Source: Linnemannia hyalina
Lineage: Eukaryota; Mortierellomycota; Mortierellomycetes; Mortierellales; Mortierellaceae
Direction of reading: 5' to 3'
Assembly: GCA_019671135.1 (NCBI GenBank)
Contig: JAHRHY010000016.1
Coordinates: 423,501 to 487,500 of the forward strand
Length of the DNA stretch: 64,000 nucleotides
The position numbers and the translations under genes were made by a program. Shown here piece by piece: positions 42,889 to 52,239 of this stretch. Position 1 is the stretch's first letter; the number at the start of each line of letters is the position of its first letter. The notes under the pieces were generated by a model that worked only from the letters and a program-made list of their open reading frames with translations, did not search any database and was not told the origin of the DNA.

Positions 42889-43220
42889 CCTGGCACGACG
42901 GTCAGGAAGAACTAGAGGCGTTCGCCTTCGTCCTCCAGTCAACACCTCCTCGAATCCTACAAACTGCAGAAGAGGACTTGGTGATGGTCGTGCATGCTCA
43001 CAAGATGACTGCCCATTTCGCGCTCCAGCAGTGGCGTGGAATGTGACTGGTGCATCTAGCCATTCTGGCTCGTCATGAATCGCACGCGCAATAAAAGAAA
43101 CCTGGCACGACGGTCAGGAAGAACTAGAGGCGTTCGCCTTCGTCTTCCAGTCAACACCTCCTCGAATCCTCCAAGCTGCAGAAGAGGAGTTGGCGATGGT
43201 CATGCATGTTCACATGTGAC
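42889..43220 (+). repeat. Tandem duplication with coding-like unit
   Basis: Copies 42889-43009 and 43101-43220 (offset 212 bases) are about 90% alike. Each reads WHDGQEELEAFAFV(L/F)QSTP then PRILQ(T/A)AEE(D/E)L in one frame. The first copy is inside a longer frame ending at 43046; the second ends with TGA at 43217-43219. It could be a duplicated exon of a decayed gene. No family recognised. Confidence 0.6.
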
Positions 43221-43494
43221 GTGGGGATTACAGCGCGTAAGACGAAACTCGTTGTTATTAAGGTTCATTTTATCAAAATGTGACGCCGTCCATTAGCCGT
43301 CGCACCTCATTTCGTGACAGAATGAAAAAACAAGGTTGCTGGGTCTCTGATTCGTTACCTGACATAGTCTTGACGATCCGTACAAATCCATCAATGCAGT
43401 TTACTATTATCCGCACTTCCTTCTCGCGTCGCTTATGTCTTTTTTTCATTCTTGTTTCCCTTCTGACATCCATAGCCGTCTTTTCTTTTGTTTC

Positions 43495-44040
43495 TATTAT
43501 GCCATGTGATAAAATACACACATTCTCTTGTGCTTACTTTGTCTCGACACCAAAGCGTAATTCTCTGCAGACCCAAACAATTTCGCATGACCGTGTCGGT
43601 AATAAGCAACCTCTCGGTGACCAATAGCGTTGTTGGAACCAAAGCGAGAGGCGGACATGCCTCTGTGATGTTGCTTGGAGTTCGTCTTGGGATAAGGCGT
43701 GCAAGACCGCTTGATTGATCGTCCGCGGTGGCGAACACCCATTTCATACACAGGATCGATATGGACGGACTTGTAGGGGTGATAAGCAATGCTGCATTTA
43801 TGGGCGTTGGATGTGGAGTGGTAGCGATGGTCGTGTACAGCATGAACAATGTTGGGGTTGTTGGTTTTGAAGTTGTTGTGGCAGGGATCGTCGTGAGGGG
43901 GTCTGTCAGGATGGTGGGCGACGTTGTAATTGTCGGTGTTGGACTGCCGTGGTGGTGATACTCTTCAATACCGGACTCATCGTCGTGGCTAGATCCATAG
44001 TCGCTACTAGACTCCTCCGCTTTGTCTCCTCCACTTCGCC
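43495..44040 (-). pseudogene. Possible His/Asn-rich gene relic
   Basis: On the minus strand an acidic-Ser segment (EESSSDYGSSHDDESGIEEY, ~44015-43955) ends in HHH. It is followed in a different frame by a ~145-codon open stretch rich in His, Asn and Tyr (CHNNFKTNNPNIVHAVHDHR). That stretch leads into GRSIKRSCTPYPKTNSKQHH and ends before a GTAAGC donor-like site near 43538. One frame change in between suggests a frameshifted gene or a missed intron. Low confidence. Confidence 0.3.
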
Positions 44041-45251
44041 CACTTCTATTCGCACAATCCTACTGCAATTACCAACTCCTTCATCCTAGGTTCCGTGACC
44101 ACTTAGCCTGTCTATGCAGGCCATGCTCGAACTCCCACACGTTACTTAACTCGCCACCTTGGACCTCACGCACCTAACTAATCGAAAGTAACCACATCGT
44201 CATCCCTACACCCCAAGACACACTAACTTTGCTGGAGCTAGACGGGCTCTTATTCTCAACCTATCTTTGGTACACGATTATGCACGGACGCGATTCTTGT
44301 GCCCGGAGAGCGTGTCCTCTGACTTGGACTGCCGGGTCGGACATAGTTGATCAGTCCTCACAAAAAAAGAAGGTAAGAAGAGGATGAGCATGGGATGAAC
44401 GTTTCCATGCACTCTCTTAGATACATGCATACACACTTTCATAAAGGTGGACACAGTGTTTGGTGACAACACTTGAGAGGGGGGGGGTTTAGGTAAATTG
44501 CCCGATCGCATGGTTTAAAGTTGTGGAAACGGACTCTCTCGGTGCATTACCTTCCACAGCGCGCAAGTGCACGGTGGCACATTTTTGCATTGCTTGTTAT
44601 CAAAAACAAAAACAGAGACTGAGCCACACACAAACAAATGGAGGAGATCATACACATGGTACACCCAGACAGCGAAGACCTGAAGCCGAAGATGGGATCA
44701 AACAATGGTCGGTAGTTGACATAGAACAAAATGAAATAGGGTCCCAAAGAAGTGGCACGGGCAAAAGTGGCATTGTATCAGAGTGCATGCAGTCCCTCAA
44801 GTGAGGCGAGAAGAAGGTGAGCAAGCCAGGAGGTGAGGAAGTGAGGGGCGAAGGACTAGGGAGGTGTCGCTGAGGTCGAAGATGTCCCAAAGGATGAAAT
44901 TGCAGACTGCTGTTGTTGAGTGGTTGATATTTGCGAATGGGTGGATGGAATTGTTTCAAAAGAAGTGCAGTGGGAGACAGGCTAGCAGCTCTGGGAGCAC
45001 AAAGAACGCCTCTGCTGTCTTAGCTAAAAGGAGCATAGGAAGGAAAAAGTGTATGTGGGGAGATTTATGTAGAACAATAAGGTGCTTTCTATCTGTGAAG
45101 TGTGGTTCACACGTTTATTTCTATACGCTAGAATTAAATGAAGAGAAACATACTGAAAGGTGAGAGGAACAAAAAAAATTAATCGTCGGGGTACAGAGGG
45201 AAAATTAAAAAAATGGTATTGAATTTCAAGAATGGGGCGAAGTATCGGTTT
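44041..45251. other. Intergenic, no gene seen
   Basis: Short frames only. 45150-45251 is AT-rich and probably the 3' flank of the minus-strand Ran gene. Confidence 0.5.
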
Positions 45252-46053
45252 CTAATTCTTGATAGGCGTCCTTTGCAGGTCATCATCCTCGTCAGGAAGA
45301 GGCATGGCAGTAGCCTGGTTCAACTCCTCGGTGTACTGCTGCATAAGAGCAGCGTTAATCTCGACTTCGGCGGGGACCAAGGCTGGCGAGGCAACAAACT
45401 CCAAGTTCTGTTGGCCAGCCAACTTACGGGACAACCAGAGGAAGGGCTTCTCATAGTTGTAGTTGGACTTGGCAGAAATGTCGTAGTATTGGATGGACTT
45501 CTTGTGGTGGAAGTCAATAGCCTTGGGTTTGACCTTGCAATCCTTGATGTCGACCTTGTTACCGCATAGGACAATCGGGATGTTCCCGCAGACACGGGTG
45601 AGATCACGGTGCCAGTTGGGGACGTTCTTGTAGGTGATGCGGGAGATAAGATCGAACATGATAATACCGCATTTCCCTTCGATGTAGTAACCATCGCGAA
45701 AACCTCCGAACTTTCCCTGACCAGCTGTTGCAAGGGATCGAAACAAAGAAAAACACAGAATCAGCTCCAGGCATCAAAACCTACCGATGTAAGGCGTGAA
45801 ACAATATATGGCACGATGTCAATAGGATCCATGCTGCTGTCGACTATGATAAAAAAAATTTACCAGTGTGCCAGGTCTCGAAGGTGATCTCTCCGAAATT
45901 GGTGGCGAACTTCAAGGAGTGGACTTCGACACCCATAGTGGTGATGTACATTTTCTCGAATTCACCACTAAAGTGGCGTTTGACGAAGGTGGTCTTTCCG
46001 GAGCCGCCATCGCCGACGAGGATGAGCTTGAAGGATGATGAGGGTTCAGTCAT
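45252..46053 (-). CDS. Divergent Ran GTPase (Gsp1-like)
   Basis: Exons 45864-46053 and 45252-45724, phase-1 intron, 220 residues (Ran about 216). Marks of Ran are the P-loop [16 protein letters not shown], the switch I segment ITTMGVEVH, and [46 protein letters not shown] and the acidic DEDDDL tail, here followed by seven extra residues, complete the set. Ran drives nuclear transport and spindle assembly by cycling between RCC1 and RanGAP. Two motif changes stand out. The DxxG motif is WHTAGQ (His for the magnesium-associated Asp, CAC versus GAC), and the residue after Gln is Gly instead of Glu (AGQGKFGG). Each is one base from the usual codon. The intron falls within this motif. It is either a specialised paralog or a recently degenerating copy; the rest of the frame is intact. 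Another, canonical Ran is expected elsewhere in the genome. Confidence 0.88.
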
Positions 46054-46600
46054 AGTGCTTTTGTTTCGTTGCTGTTTGGGGTGGAGGTGTAGGGTATGGT
46101 TGCTGGAAGGTGTAGTTGAAGGGATGAAGATGAAAGAAAAGGACAGGGATGTCAAGTGTCGATGTTCTTTTATTTCAAGGTTGAAAAGCACGCGTCGCAT
46201 TCGCCCTTCGCCTGTGGCTTGGCAACTATGAATCACGTGGTTTTTATGCCTTGGTCCATTAGCGTATGTCCTGGACTTGAAGAATTTGCGAGTTGATTGC
46301 ACACTGGTCTGCGCTTGAAGTCATTGAGCTTTTGCTTGCTTACGACGCCGCCTGGCACAATCCGCCTAGTGGAACTCCTACGGACGAATTGCGCTATTTC
46401 GAACGAGTGCCGAAACAATTCCTGTATATTACCATCAAGCAGGACAAGAACTCGTTGGGGTGCTTATTGTTTGTTGAATAAACATTCTTTCGTTTTCTCT
46501 CGTCTGAACAGATTGGGGGCAAATTACTTTGACCTCTGTGCCCCTCTACCATCGTAGTAAACTAAAACAAAAAAAGGGAAAGCGCTCGCTCTCGGTGTGC
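46054..46600. other. Promoter of Ran-like gene and spacer
   Basis: Minus-strand leader of the Ran gene lies right of 46053. No further gene is seen up to 46600. Confidence 0.5.
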
Positions 46601-46866
46601 TCATTCCTTTTTTTTTTCTCTTTCTTTCTTTCTTCTGCAGCTCATTCTAATGAATGCGGCACCCACATACAGGAACATACTCGACACCAACAACAACACC
46701 GGAACTGTGACAGCCAATAGGTAGACGATAAAAACGTACGACCTGTAAGAGAGGAGGTAGGGCAGATTGGTAAGGATGGGATGGGAAAGTAGGCGGACCG
46801 CTGAGAAGGGAATCTTACATTCTTCTTTCCTTGGGGCCCAAAAGAAACGGCGTGTCGGAGAAATAA
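46601..46866 (-). CDS. Possible small membrane protein (PIG-Y-like end), partial
   Basis: Putative exons 46819-46866 and 46601-46742 (donor GTAAGA, acceptor CTTACAG) join as FSDTPFLLGPKERRM to SYVFIVYLLAVTVPVLLLVS then SMFLYVGAAFIRMSC and a lysine/arginine tail. The order of hydrophobic segment, VP, then VG...F.R recalls the C-terminal half of PIG-Y, a subunit of the enzyme that starts GPI anchor synthesis. The first half and a clear start are missing from my reading; a weak upstream ATG exon may exist near 47115. Treat as tentative. Confidence 0.25.
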
Positions 46867-46928
46867 CTAAAATCCTTAGACCCTTCCACACCACAAACGC
46901 ACAAACATACTCTACACTCGGATATTTT

Positions 46929-46961
46929 TTACAAACAAACAAACAAACAAACAAACAAACA
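46929..46961 (+). repeat. CAAA tetranucleotide repeat
   Basis: About eight units of CAAA/AAAC; it yields a false hydrophobic frame on the minus strand. Confidence 0.85.
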
Positions 46962-47224
46962 ACCGTTCGTTCACCGAGGGAAATAACTTTCACACTGACG
47001 CCCGACTCGACTGAACTAAAACAAATAGCACTCTCTTAAACAAACAAAAAAAAATGAATATGCACGCTTCATCAACACCCATCTCACCTCCTTTGGCAAT
47101 TTTGCGCGATGGCCATTCCGTTTTATTATTTTATTCACCTAGTGTTTCCAGGAATAGAGTCAACGAAAACAGATAGTCAGCTAATGACCCCACAACTGTC
47201 TTGAGGCCCCTAGGGCTCGGAGAT

Positions 47225-47431
47225 TCAGTTAGTATCACCACGGCGGTTGGGAGGCGAGGTAGGCCCCTTGTCATCTTGAGTCGTGGCGTGGCCGGGGGTA
47301 GAGGTCCAGCTAACATCATCACCGTGGTTGGGAGGCGAGGTTGGTCCCTTGTCGTCGCGGGTTTCAATGGGTGCGGCTTGAACGAACAGGGCCAAGGCCA
47401 GAGCGAGGAGTAGTATGGTTGTGGTTTTCAT
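47225..47431 (-). CDS. Small secreted repeat peptide 1
   Basis: 68 residues. Signal peptide MKTTTILLLALALALFVQA, cleavage likely before APIET. The mature part has two copies of DDKGPTSPPN about 25 residues apart, separated by GDDVSWTSTPGHATTQ. After the second copy the frame stops (TGA 47225-47227) exactly where the first repeat has Trp (TGG), and repeat-like sequence (ISEP) continues beyond. It therefore looks like a longer repeat protein shortened by a nonsense change. It lacks KR sites but shares signal-peptide style and location with the two KR-repeat precursors nearby. Function unknown; secreted peptide or effector candidate. Confidence 0.6.
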   Translation of the reverse strand: MKTTTILLLALALALFVQAAPIETRDDKGPTSPPNHGDDVSWTSTPGHATTQDDKGPTSPPNRRGDTN

Positions 47432-49724
47432 TGTGATGTATTGTGTGTGGTGGTTGAAAAAGTGATGAAGGAGAAAGAAGTGAATTGATCTGAGGAAAGA
47501 AAAAAGAGGTAGGAAGAAATCTGGCGCCTTTTATTCTCCTTTTTCTTTGGTATGTGCTTGGATGAGAGAAAGTTGAGTGAAGGTATGAAAGTTGATGAAG
47601 GTTATGTCTAGATGATGCCTTATCTTTAACCTTTGTCCTTGTCTACGTGCTGTATATCGACACTTACTCCACGGCAAAGAGTAAAGAAGGTTCATTACAG
47701 GATATTGTATCCCGACATTTCTACTTTGCACGTAGAAAAAGACGTGCCAGAGAATGACAAGTCTTTTATTTATAACCAGAAAGGGAACACAGGAAAGCGG
47801 CGTGTCCCACACCCATCTTGCCAATTTCGTCAACTGTCGCGTCTTCTAGGCCGATGTTCCATGTACTAGTCCATGAATGGCCATTTCGCAAAATTCTTTA
47901 AGTTTCTGTGGGACAACATCAGCTAAGGTCCCTAGAACCTTCGCAACGCAGTACTGAAACGCGTCGGTGTTACGGAGATTATTGAGAGTAGAAAAAGGTA
48001 ATAAACTTAGACCATAAGAAAAGTTGGTTGTGATTGGGCAGTGTGCTAAATAAAGCATTCTGCGCATGCCTTTGCAATATCAACAAAAAAAAAACACACA
48101 CGCCGCTCTCTTGATCAGAGAAAGAACCTCTCGTGATAGTTGTTTATCATGAAGACATGGAAGAACTAATGAAAAAAGGATGGGTCGCAAGCGGTAAAGG
48201 ATGCTCTTCTTTCAAACACAAAGAAATGGAGTACTTTTCCCTCTTCATCTGTAGGACGGCGTCTAAGTTAAAAGTCGTGTAAGTACACTCTCTTTATCCC
48301 TTAGGTTCATCGTCTTGATCACACAACTCAAAAGATACCGAGTTGTTGTTGGACTCGTGTCCTTGATCCCTTTTGAGATTTTTGATGCATAAAAAAAATG
48401 TAGGTCATTCGGCGCCTACATCGATACAATGACCTCTTTAGGAAAAATAAAAGGGGAGAGAATGACGGTAGGTGCACAGTGACCACATTGAGATAGGTCA
48501 ACCACCCAACATAAACATACACTGCCTCATGTTCGCTAGATTTATCATGGTGCGTTAGGACACTTTCCCTTTTTTTACGTTTCTTCTGTATCGTTACCTG
48601 CATTGAGCCAAAAGATGTTCTTTCACCCATAGATGATTGACGCTCTTCAACTAGCCCACTAAACATCTTCCAGCCACTGCACTCTCTTGTTGATATGATC
48701 ACCCGTCCCATCACTTGTGGCATGAGCACATATTTTTCTGTAGTGATCCCATCGCACAACCAACCCGTTTTTGCTGAAAGCAATAAAAAAGAATCAATTC
48801 TCTTCAATCTTCCTGAAAATGGTTGCCACCTGTTGCTAGCGTAGTCCATGGCTGGTAAGCCGTCGAAAAAAAAGGGACGGACAGGGCTGATTTCCCAACA
48901 CCAAATGTGCATTTTTTTTATGCATTTTGCAGTACTCTTGAAAGAAAGAGGCGAAAAAGACAAAAGGCGACATGTTTACAATGAAACGATGGACTCATGA
49001 TCCCATGATGCTATTGTGTAAATAAACTTAGGTGCTTTGTTGGCGGGATAAAGCTAATTTCATGTATTTTGTTCTTTCTTTCTTCCCTCTCCTTCTTATC
49101 TTCAAAGATGTTCCCTAACACCATTGATCCGAAAGGCCGATAAAAAGGGGAGGAGATCCAGTATCTTTTGTTCGTTGGAACAAGTACGAAGGGGTTTAGC
49201 GAAAAGATGAATGTCCACTGGCACAGGTTTAAACTTTGAGAGATCCCGCAGAGAGGAATGAGTTTTCATCGTTTCCTGTGGCACCCTTGTAAGCTCCACT
49301 CAGCAACTTTGGTGATTTTAAAACAGGAGAGTATTTCTATACCCTTGAGAAGGGTCTTAGTAACACCTGTGTATGAAGGAGAGGAAACTATGGGTTATGT
49401 TAGATTTTAAAAGAATTGTATTAGTACGCTAATGTTGCTGTCCATTCTCATTCTTAATAGATGAGGGTAACATAATGTGCCCGCCAAATAGCCCAGCGCA
49501 TCCCGCTATACCTTGATGCACCCGCCATAAGCCCAGAAGATTATGAGAATAGGAGTAATGATAACACTGTCATTGGTGCATTCCTGGAAAGAGTGCAAAA
49601 ACATGTGTAATTTTCCATGATACCCTCGCCAAGCCACCCCTAGTACAAAGAAATACACCAACCATATATTCAAGCACAAGGGGAACGGAAAAGTTTCTTA
49701 CTCCAACATAAGCCATCGTCTACT
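47432..49724. other. Long intergenic, no confident gene
   Basis: The only long frame is 211 codons on the minus strand (48328-48963). It lacks codon or composition signs of a gene and has no recognisable motif, so I do not call it. 49496-49530 has a short duplicated phrase (CCCGC...AAGCCCAG, twice). Confidence 0.5.
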
Positions 49725-50152
49725 CTAGTCCCAAGCACTCGTATCCACCTCCACAGAACCACCACCCCGCTTACCCCAAATCACCGTATCCACCTCTGCA
49801 GAATCACCGCCACGTTTGTCCCAAGAATTCGTATTCACCTCCGCGGATTCACCATCGACACTCCACTTATCCCAGTTCATCCAATCGGGCTTGACGACAA
49901 CCCATGGATCATTCTTGACTTCTTGAGGGTTCGGAGGGAGCACTTTCCCAGTCTATATCACGCTTGTCCCAGGGGTTGTTGTTCGTGACCTGTTGCACCG
50001 GTTCGGAGGGAGCACTTTGCCAGCCCATGTCACGGGGGGCCAGATCTTGCAGGACGGAAGCAGCAGCAGGTTCTGGGATGGGGGGTAATGGGCGCTGCAT
50101 TTGTCACGAGTGTGCAGGCTAGAGCGAGGAGAAGGGTGGCTGAGAATTTCAT
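49725..50152 (-). pseudogene. KR-repeat secreted peptide precursor 2, frameshifted
   Basis: A signal peptide starts at 50152 (MKFSATLLLALACTLVTNA, then APIT). The repeats lie in two other frames. Frame 2 (about 50085-49910) has GWQSAPSEPVQQVTNNNPWD then KRDIDWESAPSEP. Frame 3 (about 49930-49725) has three 15-residue units of the form GGDSAEVDTVIWGKR. Units end in WDKR, WGKR or WDKW, typical Kex2-type dibasic processing signals, so the product would be cut into Trp-containing peptides. The first frame change can be placed at a C6 run (G6 on the plus strand, ~50078-50083), the second near 49925. Both need one base less than present. Either the gene is broken, the assembly has indels, or an unusual splicing/frameshift is used. 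Confidence 0.6.
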
Positions 50153-51159
50153 TTTTTTGTGTGGCGGGAGGTAGCTGTTGGAGTAAAGGTCGAAGAAGGC
50201 GAAGAAGGTACCGGTATTTAAAGGAGCGCGAGGGCATTCAGAAGGCGAGAGGTCGGGAGTTCATTTTTGCGCCGCATTCCAAACGGTTGATTATTATATC
50301 AGAGGGACCACCACAACAGAAAAGAGACAACAACCCGAGAAGAAGAGAGTAGGGACAGAAGGGCCTGACGCGGTAATTGCAAAGGATTGTTGTGCTTATG
50401 AGAATTACGAGCACAATGGCATGCATGAGTGACAACAAACAAAGAAAATGAAAAAGGGTGCTCTTTGCTGACCATACACCACGTTAGCATTCGTCTGTTT
50501 ACAAACATGCAAGGCGGCGTGTTCAAGGGTCGAAACGTTAATTTTTTCCCCCTTCACAGCAAGTAACAACAATAAGCTGCATGCCAAAGGCCAAGATTGA
50601 AAAATACTGAGTAGGGTGGTTGCTTTGCTATTCATGTTCCAGTACATGATGAATTCTCATTCCGGTTTGTTGTTCATTCGCTCCTTTCCCTTTTCTTTCT
50701 TTTTTGCCCATAAGTTGGCTGTTGATGAGGAAAAAGGGGGAGGCGAGGAAACTTTGTTATTCCAAAATCTGAGACGAAGAATGCAACGACTACGCGAGGG
50801 CGAAGAGAAAAAACACTAGACCGATCGACCGAGTGAGATGTGGTTCATATTCTCTGAGTTCGGTTGCGGTAAAAGCGATAAATGAACAAACAGCTTGAAC
50901 GTAAAGAGGGCTACGCGTCTTCACGAAAAAGTACACATCTTCAACGGCATCGTTTGTCTAGAGAGTATGTGTACTCTTGACCTTTTTTCAGTATCTCTCT
51001 CTCTCTCTTTTCTTAGAATTGTCTTTCGATTACAACCCGCATACAAACTTTTTATATTTAATCATCCAAAGAAACAAAAGGAAGGAAGAATCGCTCAGTG
51101 GGACAATGTCCTTGCATTGAGAGAATAGAGGGTAAAAATAACGTCTATAGAACGCCATG
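50153..51159. other. Intergenic, no gene seen
   Basis: Left part is the leader of precursor 2 on the minus strand. No supported gene; 50993-51012 is a CT microsatellite. Confidence 0.5.
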
Positions 51160-51441
51160 TTATATAGTGACGTGATGACGGTCGTTAGGAGAGCTCCACT
51201 CGATATTGACCTTGCCCCAAGTCATGCCACCATTGACACAAGCAACATGGTTGTCAGCAGGAGAGCTCTACTTGATGTTGCGCTTTCCCCAGCGCATGTC
51301 TGAAGCATGCATATCATCAGGAGAATTCCACTCGGAATCGCGCTTGTCGACCGACTGTTCGAAGGGTCCGGTTTGACCGAATAGGGTGACATTGGAACCA
51401 AGGGTCAGGAGGAGGAGGAGAGTGATAGTGGTTGCTTTCAT
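51160..51441 (-). CDS. KR-repeat secreted peptide precursor 3 with internal stop
   Basis: Starts at 51441 with signal peptide MKATTITLLLLLTLGSNV. The mature part has units KRDSEWNSPDD, WGKRNIK-stop-SSPAD and WGKVNIEWSSPND. The in-frame TAG (51268-51270) stands where the other units have Trp (TGG). The same frame then continues through the last repeat to TAA at 51160-51162. As it stands, the product is 57 residues with two KR processing sites. The KRDxxWxSP core is shared with precursor 2 (KRDIDWESAPS), so the two are related. These fit the class of Kex2-processed repeat proteins that give fungal pheromones and cyclic RiPPs; the specific role is unknown. Confidence 0.6.
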
Positions 51442-52239
51442 GGTGTTTAAGTAGGATCCTTGTGCTTGAGGTTGAATCTATAAGAGGGGAATGAGAGATG
51501 TTGATGGTTGCGAAGAATGAGAAGAAGGAGCAAGGTTATTAGGGAGGGGGTTTTTTTTTTCGGAATTTCGATCCTATGAAAGAAGAAATGAATATCTGTT
51601 CCAACCGTCCGTATCCTCGGCGCGCTTATGGACGTCCTATATGAAAAGTACGCCATGGATAGCTACACTGCGCCACTCCCCTTCTTTATTCCGTTTCTCT
51701 GCCAATGGTCGGACTAGGATAGAAGAAAAGTAAAAAGGATGGTCTAGTGTGATTCTACCCCCTCTTTTTCCGCAGTTGGTCTTTACGCCCTTTCAGCTTT
51801 TTCTTGGATAGACCGAAAGTTGGGCGGTGTGCTGTTCTTTCAAGACGCATCGCTAGAGTCAATGGAGCGAGAGTGCGACTGGGGTTTTTGTATCTACCAT
51901 TCTTTCTAGACGGATCACTTTTTATCCTAATGAAAGGCTGACGTTAACCATGCGATCACTTCAATCTTCTTAGTATTATTAGACTTACTGTCATTTTGCC
52001 ACGATCAACGAACAAGTGCCCTACTTCTGACTGGTAGACTCACGGACAAAAGTCACCGTTCCTCTTTTCTCTTCTTCCCTTCTTCTTGTCATCATCCTTC
52101 TTCCTTCTTCTCCATTCATCACCGCCTTCATCCAACCAACACCACGGGAAAAACAAGGGCACCAGGAACAACAACCACTGCTACTACCACTACTACTACC
52201 GCTGCCACTCATCAACAAACTCAACCGAACAACCAGAGG
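51442..52239. other. Intergenic and NSF leader
   Basis: No gene to 52020. 52060-52239 is a CT- then CAC/AAC-rich leader of the NSF gene on the plus strand. A false 192-codon frame runs antisense over it and exon 1. Confidence 0.55.

Noticed and set aside
48328..48963. 211-codon minus-strand frame
   Set aside because: No motif, no plausible composition, no neighbours or splice context; AT-rich region where long frames occur by chance.
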